Source: an uncultured Alphaproteobacteria bacterium
Lineage (GTDB): Bacteria > Pseudomonadota > Alphaproteobacteria > MPNO01 > UBA2964
Assembly (NCBI GenBank): GCA_951812775.1
Contig: OX638326.1
Span: 3,483,391 to 3,547,390, forward strand
Direction of reading: 5' to 3'
DNA: 64,000 nucleotides
This document shows, piece after piece, positions 7,668-15,883 of the stretch. The notes under the pieces are model-generated. The model did no database searches, had not been told where the DNA came from, and saw only the letters and a list, made by a program, of their open reading frames with translations. The translations under genes and the position numbers were made by a program. Position 1 is the stretch's first letter; every line of letters begins with the position of its first letter.

Positions 7668-8659
7668 TAGCTTCGCGCCCCGGAATCCAGTCCATTGTCG
7701 GCAATCAGGTCGCGGTAGCGAAGCCGCTTGCCATGCATCCCGGTGACAACCCGCGCCATCGGTTCCTTCGTGTCCGCGTTCCGGCTGTTATGCCGCCCTT
7801 CAAACTCTTTGACGTAGCGGTCCAGGTGCTTCGGGGACAGCTTGTGAAACGTGCCCTTGTGAGCGCGTTTCAGACCGGCCCGGAAAGATTCGATTTCGTT
7901 GGTATGCGCCATCAAGCGGACGTATTCGCCAGATGAGTGCCGCCCCGCTACATGGGTGCGCAGGATGCCCCTGTAGGCCGTCGCGTCGTCCGTGTAGACC
8001 TGCGCGCCCTCCTGGGACCGTGCCTCGACGAAACCCCGCAGGGTCTCCCCCACGGTATCACGGACCACGTTGGCGGCGACCTGATTGGTCTCACGGTCCT
8101 TAACGCCTGCCACGGCGGTCTTGCCAACGGCTCCGCGCCCCGTGAGGCCCTTCCGCCTGGATTTAGGCATGGTTCTCTTACGGACGCCGCCGAAGTACGT
8201 CTCATCGGCCTCTACCGGCCCCGCAAAAGGCAGGCTCACGCCATCATCCTCAAGCGCCTTGTGCGCAGCCGCATGGCAAGGTGCCAAGCGGCCTTCCGGG
8301 TAATATCCAGATCGCGGTGAAGTCTCATGCTCGATATTCCCTTAAGGCTCGTGGACATGAGGTGGATGGCGATGGCCCAAGTCTGAAAGCCGAGGTTTAG
8401 AGGCTTCCATGCATGTCCCGGTACGAACTGAAAAACGCTTGCGACATGCTTTCTCACGGCAACGGTAAGGCATGATCTTGTGCGCCGCGCCGGACAGCAC
8501 GTTGATCGATCCGCAATGTGGGCAATGCGGGCTATCGGTCCAACGTTCCTTGGTAAACCACTTCTCAGCGGCTTCGTCGTTAGGGAACATCTTGAACAGC
8601 TTTACGAGGCTGATGCCTTCACGATAGTGCTTGCCGGGTGCTTTCTGTGCCATGCTCAT
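7667..8659 (-). pseudogene. IS1595/ISXO2-family transposase, two frameshifts
   Basis: Three frames combine into one ~330-residue transposase. N-terminal frame (8659 down to about 8398): zinc ribbon CPHCGS...YRCREKACRKRFSVRTGT. Middle frame: MEAS-N-LGFQTWAIAIHLM through RKAAWHLAMRLR. C-terminal frame (from about 8265): HKALEDDG, then the ISXO2 catalytic domain with VEADETYFGG, YTDDATAY and NEIESFRAGLKR. One extra base near 8394-8400 and one indel near 8262-8268 break it. This family normally uses one continuous frame without programmed frameshifting, so the gene is probably inactive. The stop codon overlaps the methyltransferase start. Confidence 0.85.
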
Positions 8660-8670
8660 CTCCCTTGATC

Positions 8671-8683
8671 TTGGGCACTATCG
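8671..8683 (-). repeat. Terminal inverted repeat, right end of the IS1595-type element
   Basis: Reads CGATAGTGCCCAA inward on the minus strand, 12 bp upstream of the transposase start codon. Beyond it (8684 onward) the cheZ-like reading frame resumes. Confidence 0.7.
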
Positions 8684-8934
8684 AATCATTAGCGGCCCAG
8701 GGCGTCAAGACCTTTCGGGACCTCACCGGTCAGCGCGTAACCCAGCTTTCGAAATCTGTAGGCTATGTTGAAGAACGCGTATCAGCACTGCATGAATTGT
8801 GGGGCAAAGACGCGCTCGACAAAATTGAACCGGAGCCTGAAAAAGAACTATCCGAGGATGAAAAGCTCCTCAACGGTCCACAGGCCAAAGCCGAAGCTTT
8901 AAATCAGGCTGATATCGACGCAATGTTTGACTGA
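8684..8934 (+). pseudogene. CheZ-like chemotaxis phosphatase, C-terminal remnant
   Basis: About 83 codons remain. TFRDLTGQRV at the left corresponds to the DLTGQ motif that CheZ-type phosphatases use on CheY-P. It is followed by YVEERVSALHELWG and the conserved tail LLNGPQ...LNQADIDAMFD. The tail is the CheY-binding end of the family. The 5' half of the gene is absent: the reading frame begins at the edge of the transposon, and no 5' part is found at the other side (5525). No promoter or start belonging to the gene remains, so it is a fossil. It shows the ancestor had a chemotaxis/CheY pathway gene at this site. Confidence 0.7.
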
Positions 8935-8953
8935 TAGTGTCGCGTCGGCTGGC

Positions 8954-9775
8954 TTAGGATAGTTTCCAGCCCAGCCCCAGGCGGGCATAGTTCGGTACCT
9001 GCAATATTCCGTCTGCAACAAAGGGCTGCCAGGCGGCAATGACGGCATCTTTCAGGGATGCAAATTCAGCCTCGCTCAGGTTCTCGGTTTGCTTTACAAA
9101 ACTGCGTTTAAGATTGCGGGTAACGTAATCGTCGATGTCGTCGACTTGGTTCTGGTATCGAAGTTCCCGCTCTTCCACGTTTGATAGCCCGGCTTTCTGC
9201 AAAATGCTTGTTAGGGTTCCGGGCGTGCTCATGCTATGGCGTGCAGGGACCGGCCCTTCTTCCGTCCCAAAGTAATCCGCAACCGCTCGGCGAGAGACAT
9301 AAAAGGGCGGGTTTTCTTCATAGGCGCCCCACACGACATAGGCGACACGCCCGCCTGACTTCAGAACCCGATCTGCTTCTCGTGCTGCGGCGACCTTGTC
9401 GTCTGGAAACATAATTCCAAATCGACAGGTAACGGCGTCAAATAGGCTATCGTCAAAGGGAAGAGCTGTCATATTGGCTGCGGTGAACCGCATAATTTCC
9501 AAATCGAGATTATTGGTGCGCTCTCTTGCCGTTTGAAGCATTAGCGGTGTGAGGTCAGTACAGACGACATCACCCTCCCCGTTCATTGAATGGGCAATAC
9601 TGACGGCAGGGTTTCCTGTTCCGGAAGCCAGGTCGAGAATTTTTTCTCCGGTTTGAATACCTGCTTCCGCAATGATCATCTGGTTGAACGTGTCATCGGC
9701 GGAAATGCCCTGGACGGCGGTTGCGGCCCAAGCCTTGCTACGCTGCTGCCAATCATTCCTGGCGTTTGACGTCAT
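8954..9775 (-). CDS. Class I SAM-dependent methyltransferase (paralogue 1)
   Basis: A 273-residue UbiE/methyltransf_11-type enzyme. SAM-binding motif I is LDLASGTGNPAVSIA at about residues 47-61. FPDDKVAAAREADRVLKSGG is the post-II/III region typical of small-molecule methyltransferases. The substrate cannot be read from sequence. It is clearly homologous along its whole length to the next gene (shared ASGTG-P-, FGIMFPDDKVA / NGLMFPDDKVA, VWG-EENP / VWGPIEDNP), so the two arose by tandem duplication. The genes are 8 bp apart. It is the last gene of the sufE-regulator-methyltransferase run. Confidence 0.85.
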   Translation of the reverse strand: MTSNARNDWQQRSKAWAATAVQGISADDTFNQMIIAEAGIQTGEKILDLASGTGNPAVSIAHSMNGEGDVVCTDLTPLMLQTARERTNNLDLEIMRFTAANMTALPFDDSLFDAVTCRFGIMFPDDKVAAAREADRVLKSGGRVAYVVWGAYEENPPFYVSRRAVADYFGTEEGPVPARHSMSTPGTLTSILQKAGLSNVEERELRYQNQVDDIDDYVTRNLKRSFVKQTENLSEAEFASLKDAVIAAWQPFVADGILQVPNYARLGLGWKLS

Positions 9776-9783
9776 TTTGTCTC

Positions 9784-10665
9784 CTATGATCCAGCAGTAC
9801 CGATGCCAAGCCGAGCGACGATTGGCATTTTATATATGTCCCCGTCTTTGTATGCAGCACAGTTGTTCTGCACGATTTTTAAAAGTGCGGCCCAATCCGT
9901 TTCTGACAGGTTCGAAACACGGTGGGGTACAGTGCGGGCGACGGCACGACGAAAATAGTCATCGTCGGGTTTTAGAGGACGTTCCTGCTTCAACTTGATT
10001 TCTTTGGCGGTCGTGAAACCGGCCTCGGCGATAACGTCACTGAGCAGTCCAGGGGCACCGAGAGTGTGACGGATCCTCCTTGGTGGAAACTTTTCGCCGA
10101 AGAATTCTTCGAGGCCGGCATTGACGGCGAGAAAAGTTGGATTGTCCTCTATCGGCCCCCAAACCATCCAGCCTGCTGTGCCACCAGGTTTCAAGACCCG
10201 CAGCGCTTCCTTTGCACAGGCTACCTTATCATCGGGAAACATCAGCCCATTGCGATTCGTAACGGCATCGAATGTACGATCAGGAAACGGGAGTGAGATC
10301 ATATTGCCGGCAGTAATACGCAGATTTCCGATCGATAGCTTCCTGGCGCGTGCGCCCGCGACCGCCAGCATTTCGGATGTCATATCGCAGGCGGTAACAG
10401 TGCCCGTCGTGAGGTGTCCCGCGATGGTAATGGCAGGGTCGCCCGTCCCTGAAGCGACGTCCAGGACATCCATAGCCGAGGTAAGCCTAACTTCTTCTAT
10501 CAGCCGGAGGTTAAATGTATCGTCGCTGGGTTTCGCTGCCGTAGCCGCTTCGGTCCAGCCTGGGCTGCGGTTTTTCCAGTAATCTGTTCCGTTCTCAGTG
10601 TCGCTGGCAGGGTCTGTCACCAGTTCGCCTGTTACTGACTCGCCCAAACGATCCGGTGCATCCAC
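9784..10665 (-). CDS. Class I SAM-dependent methyltransferase (paralogue 2)
   Basis: A 293-residue paralogue of the downstream gene with a longer N-terminus. Motif I is LDVASGTGDPAITIA and the NGLMFPDDKVACAKEALRVL block is conserved. The ATG at 10665 lies 34 bp inside the 3' end of the regulator gene; a GTG at 10620 would avoid the overlap and remove 15 residues that precede the conserved part. The substrate is unknown. Tandem pairs of this type may modify successive positions of one metabolite or a quinone/lipid, but nothing here shows that. Confidence 0.8.
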   Translation of the reverse strand: MDAPDRLGESVTGELVTDPASDTENGTDYWKNRSPGWTEAATAAKPSDDTFNLRLIEEVRLTSAMDVLDVASGTGDPAITIAGHLTTGTVTACDMTSEMLAVAGARARKLSIGNLRITAGNMISLPFPDRTFDAVTNRNGLMFPDDKVACAKEALRVLKPGGTAGWMVWGPIEDNPTFLAVNAGLEEFFGEKFPPRRIRHTLGAPGLLSDVIAEAGFTTAKEIKLKQERPLKPDDDYFRRAVARTVPHRVSNLSETDWAALLKIVQNNCAAYKDGDIYKMPIVARLGIGTAGS

Positions 10666-11264
10666 ATTATTTCCGAAATTCGGAAAACTGGATCATGGTG
10701 CTCCTCGTTGACTGACCTTAACTCGATTTCGCGTTTGGTGTGGCGGACAAGTTCCTTTGCCATAACCTGTTCATCAACTGTCTTCACAATGACCCTGTCA
10801 CCGCGCTGACCCTGGGAAGTTGGTGAAACAATGACAATGTCGCCAGGTCGAAAGACCGGCATCATACTGTCACCTGTAATTTCAAGCGCATAAGCTCCAT
10901 CGTCACCGACATCGGGGCCCTCAACTGCCGTCCAACCACTGCCCGTTGGGAATCCCGCATCATCAAAAAAACCACCACCACCGGCTTTGGCCAATCCGAT
11001 GAGAGGGTATCGTCGCGCTTTTCCGGCACCTGCCCCGGCACCGGCGAACGTGACAAAATCCGACAAAGTGAGGTCCGTAACTTCCAGAACTTTTGCGATG
11101 CTCTCGGTTGTCGGCCAGCGTGGTTTGCCTTGCGGATTCACGCGCTTGCTCTTGTTAAAACTGGTGGGGTCCAGCCCCGCCCGGCGTGCGAGGCCTGACG
11201 CTGAATACCCCTTGGCCTTGGCTACTCGGTCCAGGGCATCCCAGATATCTTTGTGTCTTAACAT
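10632..11264 (-). CDS. HTH/S24-family transcriptional regulator (LexA/CI-like)
   Basis: The start is taken at the ATG at 11264 (MLRHKDIWDALDRV); the frame extends upstream but the extension is not domain-like. This gives 210 residues. The N-terminal ~75 residues are an XRE-type helix-turn-helix (GYSASGLARRAGLDPTSFNK). The C-terminal half is a peptidase S24 fold with the serine in GDSMMP and the lysine in VMAKEL, the dyad of LexA-type self-cleaving repressors. An Ala-Gly pair (LAKAGGGG) sits where such proteins cleave. It is probably a stress- or damage-responsive repressor. Position between sufE and the methyltransferases, overlapping the latter, suggests co-transcription. Confidence 0.85.
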   Translation of the reverse strand: MLRHKDIWDALDRVAKAKGYSASGLARRAGLDPTSFNKSKRVNPQGKPRWPTTESIAKVLEVTDLTLSDFVTFAGAGAGAGKARRYPLIGLAKAGGGGFFDDAGFPTGSGWTAVEGPDVGDDGAYALEITGDSMMPVFRPGDIVIVSPTSQGQRGDRVIVKTVDEQVMAKELVRHTKREIELRSVNEEHHDPVFRISEIMWMHRIVWASQ

Positions 11265-11295
11265 GCTTTGAGTTTTTCCTATTTGGGACGTGCTG

Positions 11296-11730
11296 TCACG
11301 TACCATCCTTAAATGACTGAGCGTAGGCGTGGATGTGATTGACCATTGCATGGAGTCCGTTCGCACGGTTGCCGCTCAAATGTGATCCAAGCTCGATAGC
11401 ATCAAAAAAGTCGGGGGGTGTCGTAAGAATCTCATCGGGCAGGCGCCCGGAATATACCCGAAGCAACAGGGCAACAAGACCGCGCACGATCATGGCATCG
11501 CTATCAGCTTCGTAAACGATCCGTCCGTCACTGTCGTGGGCCCGGAACCATACCTGGGATTGGCACCCCTTCACCTTAAATTGTTCGGTGTGACACTCTT
11601 CCGGGAGGCCATCGAGACCCTTGCCGAGTTCGATTATATATTCGTACCGATCGACCCAATCATCGAACAGGCTGAATTCGTCAATAATGCTTTGTTTTGC
11701 TTCCGCAATGGTCACAAATATATTATTCAT
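11296..11730 (-). CDS. sufE: SufE-like sulfur acceptor for cysteine desulfurase
   Basis: A 144-residue SufE-family protein. SufE takes the persulfide sulfur from a SufS-type cysteine desulfurase and passes it to the Fe-S scaffold. The acceptor cysteine is in the conserved FKVKGCQSQVW. The body (DDWVDRYEYIIELG, VALLLRVYSGRLPDEI, GLHAMVNHIHAYA) matches the family over its full length. It is the first gene of a minus-strand run with the S24 regulator 31 bp downstream, and is divergent from pyrD. Confidence 0.92.
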   Translation of the reverse strand: MNNIFVTIAEAKQSIIDEFSLFDDWVDRYEYIIELGKGLDGLPEECHTEQFKVKGCQSQVWFRAHDSDGRIVYEADSDAMIVRGLVALLLRVYSGRLPDEILTTPPDFFDAIELGSHLSGNRANGLHAMVNHIHAYAQSFKDGT

Positions 11731-11893
11731 TTCAAGGACTTAATATTTAACCTTGTCTCTATTCCGTTTGGTATATAGACAGCCCGCCAGGTGATCAATC
11801 CTCATCCGTAAATCAGTCTCTCTGGTGAGCCAGTCCTCGCTGCGAATCAGGCTGTGTTTTATGGTCAGATCATAACTGACGGAAAGCAGGTTT

Positions 11894-13018
11894 ATGTCGA
11901 GTGCGGGTATATCCGCTGCAGCCCCTCGCGCCGCACAAAAGCGGTCAGCATCGGGATTCGACATTTTGAAAAGTGGCACAGCGTTTCTAAGATTATTGCC
12001 ACCAAATTTCGCCCATAAAACCGCTGTTAAAACTCTTAAATATGGGCTGGTTCCAAAACTGTCGGGGCCAGATGATCCGGTTTTATCGATCAAGCTTTGG
12101 GACATCGAGTTTTCAAATCCCATTGGGATGTCAGCCGGGTTCGATAAAAACGCCGAAGGTGTCGATGGGATCATGAATCTCGGGTTTGGGTTTGCGGAAG
12201 CTGGAACGGTAACGCCGTTACCCCAGCCCGGAAATCCAAAGCCAAACCTGTTTCGTCTGACGGAAGATGACGCGCTGATTAACCGCCTCGGGTTTCCAAG
12301 CGAAGGTGTTGATGTTTTCGCCGCGAATATGGAGAGCCGTCGAGAAGGCGCGACCGGCATTGTCGGAATTAATGTTGGCATTAACACCGGAACCGCAGAC
12401 GCCGCCGGGGACATTGAGATTTGCCTGCAACGTCTTGCGCCCTATGCGAGCTATGTGACGATTAATGTGTCCTGTCCAAATACCCCCGGTTTATGCGCAT
12501 GGCAGGCGGGCGACAAGCTGGCGGAAATGGTCGGACGTGCAAAGGCAGTGTTGGCTAAAGGTTCAGATGATCGAACGCCACCTTTGCTGGTTAAAATTGG
12601 TCCCGAGTTGGATGGGGATGGTCTTTCGGCCGTCGCCGACGTTGCGATGTCTGAAGATATTGATGGCTTGATTGCCTGCAACACGACCTCTGAGAGACCT
12701 GCGACATTGAGAAATATCAATGCAAGCGAAACCGGCGGGTTAAGTGGACCGCCCTTGCGGTGCCAGGCAACCAAGGTCCTATCGGACCTGTTCGTGATGA
12801 CCCAGGGAAAAATTCCGTTAATTGGCTGCGGCGGCATTTCGACGGCAGACGATGCTTATGAACGAATTAGAGCCGGCGCGTCTCTGCTGCAGCTCTATAC
12901 AGCGCTGATCTATGGCGGGCCGGGTTTGGTAGCTGATATCAAGGCAGGCCTTGCGTCGCGTCTTAGGGCCGATGGTTATAAAAAACTATCTGATGCGGTG
13001 GGGACGAACCATCTCTAA
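11894..13018 (+). CDS. pyrD: Dihydroorotate dehydrogenase (quinone), class 2
   Basis: Oxidises dihydroorotate to orotate in pyrimidine synthesis, passing electrons to membrane quinones. At 374 residues it has the N-terminal extension that in class 2 enzymes forms the membrane/quinone-binding helices (DILKSGTAFLRLLPPNFAHKT), then GMSAGFDKNAE (FMN), NLFRLTEDDALINRLGF, and LIGCGGISTADDAYE near the end. An odd point: the catalytic loop reads NVSCPNTPGLCAW with Cys194 where class 2 enzymes normally have serine (NxSSPNTPGLR), and Cys in place of the following Arg. The gene stands alone; a small hairpin follows. Confidence 0.93.
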   Translation: MSSAGISAAAPRAAQKRSASGFDILKSGTAFLRLLPPNFAHKTAVKTLKYGLVPKLSGPDDPVLSIKLWDIEFSNPIGMSAGFDKNAEGVDGIMNLGFGFAEAGTVTPLPQPGNPKPNLFRLTEDDALINRLGFPSEGVDVFAANMESRREGATGIVGINVGINTGTADAAGDIEICLQRLAPYASYVTINVSCPNTPGLCAWQAGDKLAEMVGRAKAVLAKGSDDRTPPLLVKIGPELDGDGLSAVADVAMSEDIDGLIACNTTSERPATLRNINASETGGLSGPPLRCQATKVLSDLFVMTQGKIPLIGCGGISTADDAYERIRAGASLLQLYTALIYGGPGLVADIKAGLASRLRADGYKKLSDAVGTNHL

Positions 13019-13036
13019 CCCAAAAGGGTTTTGTTA
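13017..13036 (+). terminator. Possible short terminator after pyrD
   Basis: AACCC (13017-13021), loop AAAA, GGGTT (13026-13030), then TTGTTAACC. The 5-bp stem starts at the pyrD stop codon. It is small but correctly placed before a T-rich run. Confidence 0.4.
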
Positions 13037-13094
13037 ACCATAATTCAATAGGTTGGCGCCAAATTATAGACTGGTTCCGTAATTCAGACGGTCT

Positions 13095-14335
13095 ATGGTG
13101 TTTCTTTATCACATCCTCATCGCGGCGGTTTATACCCTCATTGCTGGTGCGACCGTGATCGGGTTACCGCAGCCATTCCCCGAAATCGGCTCTGCAATGG
13201 GTGCTATTCCAGGTGTTGTTCTCCCAGTTGGCTGTACGGTTTTACACGAGTCTTTTGCAAGGCAAGAAATACAGGCAAATCTGGCTGACGAGTTGGGCCA
13301 CCTTCGCAATCGTAATGCGGAGCTTCAAATTACCCTTGATCGGGTTGAGCGCGAGACTGAAATCCTCAAAGGAGCCGTAAAGAAAATTGCCGAAAACGGC
13401 GCAACGGTAAAGAATACAAGTAAGAAGAACGTGGATTCTGTTATCGCTGAGGTCAAGGTCCTGCAGCGGCTGGTCAAGCAATTGTCGCCAGTGAGGGCGC
13501 AGTCGTTGCGCCTAAAGGCAGTACACCCCCCGCGCCGGTATCGAATACCCCGCGACCCATTCCCGGGCAGGCGCCAGGTATGTCGGGTTTGGATGACGAT
13601 AGCATTCCTGAAATTGTCCGTGATGGGTTGGAGCAAAATCGCGTCGACCTCGTATTGCAGCCGATTGTTCAGCTGCCTCAGCGCAAACGCGTATTCTATG
13701 AAGCCTTTACCCGCATTCGGGATGAAAAAGGCGATAATCTGGTTCCAGAGCAATATATCGGGATTGCCGAACGGGAAGGTTTGGTCCCGGCGATTGATAA
13801 CATGTTGCTATTTCGCTGTGTGCAGCCGGTGCGCCGAACGCAGAACAGTAAGCAGGATATCGGCTTTTTCTGTAATATTTCCGCGCACAGTCTCACCGAT
13901 CGGCATTTTTTCAGTGATTTCGTCGAGTTTATGGCTGACAACGCCCGTTTGGCACCGAACCTGATTTTTGAATTTCCCTATGCGACAGTGGTTAATCGTG
14001 ACCACGATATCGAACAACATCTGAAACAGTTGCCGTCGCTTGGATTCCAGCTTTCAGTGGATCAAGTCTCGAGCATTAACATCGATTGCGATGACTTGAT
14101 CAAACATCGTTTTAAATATGTCAAACTCGATGCTGAGATTTTATTGGATGAAGTACGAAATCCGACCGGCCCCATTGCCATTGAAGATGTCAAACGGGTC
14201 TTTAATCGGCAGGGTATGGATCTGATTGTTGAAAAAATAGAGAGCGAGCCTCAATTGCTTGATCTCCTCGATCCTAAAATCGACTTCGGACAAGGTTATC
14301 TCTTTGGAGAACCCGGACTGGCCCGCGTAGAGTAG
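13095..14335 (+). pseudogene. Membrane coiled-coil EAL-domain protein, frameshifted and catalytically degenerate
   Basis: Frame 1 (from 13095) encodes two N-terminal membrane segments (residues ~4-24 and ~30-50) and a coiled coil (RNRNAELQITLDRVERETEI and on to ~residue 130). Near 13485-13492 the frame must gain one base to continue as SEGAVVAPKGSTPPAPVSNT, linking into the second frame, which holds an EAL domain up to 14335. In that domain the EAL motif reads EAF (YEAFTRIRDE), the DDFGTG loop reads DQVSSI, and only the QGYLFGEP end is canonical. The intact ancestor was probably a membrane c-di-GMP sensor or effector rather than an active phosphodiesterase. As read it yields two fragments: 290 aa (half out of frame) and 251 aa. 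Confidence 0.7.
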
Positions 14336-14382
14336 ATCCTGCCTCTTTCCAATTCCGGTGCGCCGTGGCACAATCCGTCATC

Positions 14383-15267
14383 ATGACGGATTCAATCCCT
14401 ATTCTTTCCGGCATTTCCGAGTTAGCCGACGAATTTGACGCCTGTATTATCGATCTGTGGGGGGTCATTCATGATGGCGTGACCCTGTATCCTGGTGTGC
14501 TCAATTGCCTCAGGAAAATTGCGGCAACTGGAAAACCCTATGCAATGCTCACAAACGCGCCGCGCCGCTCTGACGCAGTCAGACGGGGGATGGATGGTAT
14601 GGGTGTTGCGGACGAGCTATGTCCGATCATCATGTCCTCCGGAGAGGCGACGTATCTCGGCCTGTCCGAACGCAGGGAAGCCTGGTTTGAGGGTGTCAAA
14701 CCGTCTTATATGCATATCGGCCCTGACCGCGATGACGGATTGTTCGACAATTTGGATTTACAAAAAATTGAGTCCGTCTCCAACGCAGGGCTGATCGTCA
14801 ATACCGGCCCCTGGGGCGATGAAGAAACCGTTGCTGACTATGAAGAGCTTCTGCAGGAAGGCGCTGCAGCCGACGTGAAGATGGTTTGTGCCAACCCCGA
14901 CCTTGAGGTTATCCGGGGCGGACACCGCATCATATGTGCTGGTGCCTTGGCCAAACGATATGAAGAGCTCGGCGGGGATGTCCTTTACTACGGCAAACCC
15001 TATCGGCCAATTTATGAAAGCTGTCTACACCGTATGGGAAATCCAGATTCTGCCCGTGTTCTGGCGATTGGGGATTCCCTTAAAACCGATATTGCGGGTG
15101 CCCGAAATATTGGCATGCATTCGGTGTTGGTGATTGGTGGCATTCATGGTGATGCATTCGCAGTTGATCCTGGCGACTATTCCGTCGAAGCAGGAAAGCG
15201 TATCGCAGAGATATGTGCGCCAGAGGGTGTCTTTCCCGACGCCGCTATCCAGATTTTTAGCTGGTAA
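14383..15267 (+). CDS. HAD-superfamily class IIA hydrolase (TIGR01459-type)
   Basis: A 294-residue HAD phosphatase of the NagD/PGP-like class IIA group. Motif I reads DLWGVIHDG (nucleophile Asp in IIDLWG), motif II is MLTNAPRR, and motif IV is AIGDSLKTDIAGA, which co-ordinates Mg2+. The substrate is not known for this alphaproteobacterial subfamily. An in-frame ATG at 14365 would add six residues; neither start has a strong ribosome binding site. It begins 47 bp after the EAL gene and may be co-transcribed with it. Confidence 0.85.
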   Translation: MTDSIPILSGISELADEFDACIIDLWGVIHDGVTLYPGVLNCLRKIAATGKPYAMLTNAPRRSDAVRRGMDGMGVADELCPIIMSSGEATYLGLSERREAWFEGVKPSYMHIGPDRDDGLFDNLDLQKIESVSNAGLIVNTGPWGDEETVADYEELLQEGAAADVKMVCANPDLEVIRGGHRIICAGALAKRYEELGGDVLYYGKPYRPIYESCLHRMGNPDSARVLAIGDSLKTDIAGARNIGMHSVLVIGGIHGDAFAVDPGDYSVEAGKRIAEICAPEGVFPDAAIQIFSW

Positions 15268-15308
15268 TAAGTTTCTCTCGGAATCCGTCCTGTCCTTGGT
15301 ACGAATCA

Positions 15309-15865
15309 TTGGGCTTGGCTATGATTTTCCATTGGTTGAGGAGTGTTTTGCCAACGATGCCGACGGGTATCCACGGCAAAATTTTCCTGAATTTTCTTGG
15401 GCGGGGTCGGGTCCTAAATGACACCGTAGATGCACTTCGCGCTGATCTCCGGCGCTTAACCCATCCGTCCGAAGATTCAGAAGAGCGGATCCAGGAGGTT
15501 GCCGATTCACTGCGTCGTCAAGCGCAGGAACTCTCCACCGTCTCAGAACGTGCGGTGTCCCAGGCCCAATATCTTCACGATGGTCTGCATAGACAAACCG
15601 AACAACTTGACGTGGTCGCGGGCAAGCTTTCGGAACGGGCCAGCGCGGTGCAGCAGTCAGTCGAAAAACAGGTCCATGAGCTTGAAACGGTTTCCAATGC
15701 CGTATTGGGCAAGCTCGAAGGAACTGGTCAGGCATTTGCGGCGCAGATCGAAGCGTTAGGGCCGGGAGCTGAAGAAGCGGCTGATCGCGTTCGGGCGGCA
15801 GCCGATACCGTGCACAATCATACAGATGGTGTGCTCAGTAACTTTGGCAAATTACCGTTGGGAGC
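15309..15865 (+). pseudogene. N-terminal part of a large coiled-coil protein (before a frameshift)
   Basis: From the ATG at 15309 (an ATG at 15321 is an alternative) the frame encodes a short hydrophobic start and ~150 residues of heptad-rich, Ala/Gln/Glu-rich helix (DSLRRQAQELSTVSERAVSQ, HRQTEQLDVVAGKL). At about 15845-15865 (SNFGKLPLGA) the coiled coil continues in another frame (GSDDTGERLRRQAEQLGEQS), which is blocked upstream by a stop at 15839-15841. So one gene has been split by a one-base indel. The protein resembles the long apolipoprotein-like coiled-coil proteins of Rhodospirillales, whose role is unknown. Confidence 0.6.
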
Positions 15866-15883
15866 GATGATACCGGCGAACGG

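Larger units (their letters stand above)
5526..8683. mobile_element. IS1595/ISXO2-type transposon carrying a SacI-type restriction-modification module
   Basis: The element is 3158 bp, bounded by inverted 13-bp ends: CAATAGTGCCCAA inward from 5526 and CGATAGTGCCCAA inward from 8683 (12/13 match). Inside, all genes run on the minus strand: transposase (7667-8659, two frameshifts), adenine methyltransferase (6798-7667), SacI-type endonuclease (5714-6794, one frameshift) and a 53-residue ORF (5556-5717). Gene junctions are overlapping or a few bp apart, as in one operon. The IS1595 family is known to include elements with passenger genes, which this resembles. Flanking 8-bp sequences do not match, so no target duplication is evident. 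The right end abuts a truncated cheZ-like gene, so a deletion accompanied or followed insertion. Confidence 0.75.

Noticed and set aside
7667-8659. Programmed frameshifting in the transposase, as in IS1 or IS3
   Set aside because: The family normally uses one frame, two breaks are needed, and neither site has a clear A-rich slippery motif.
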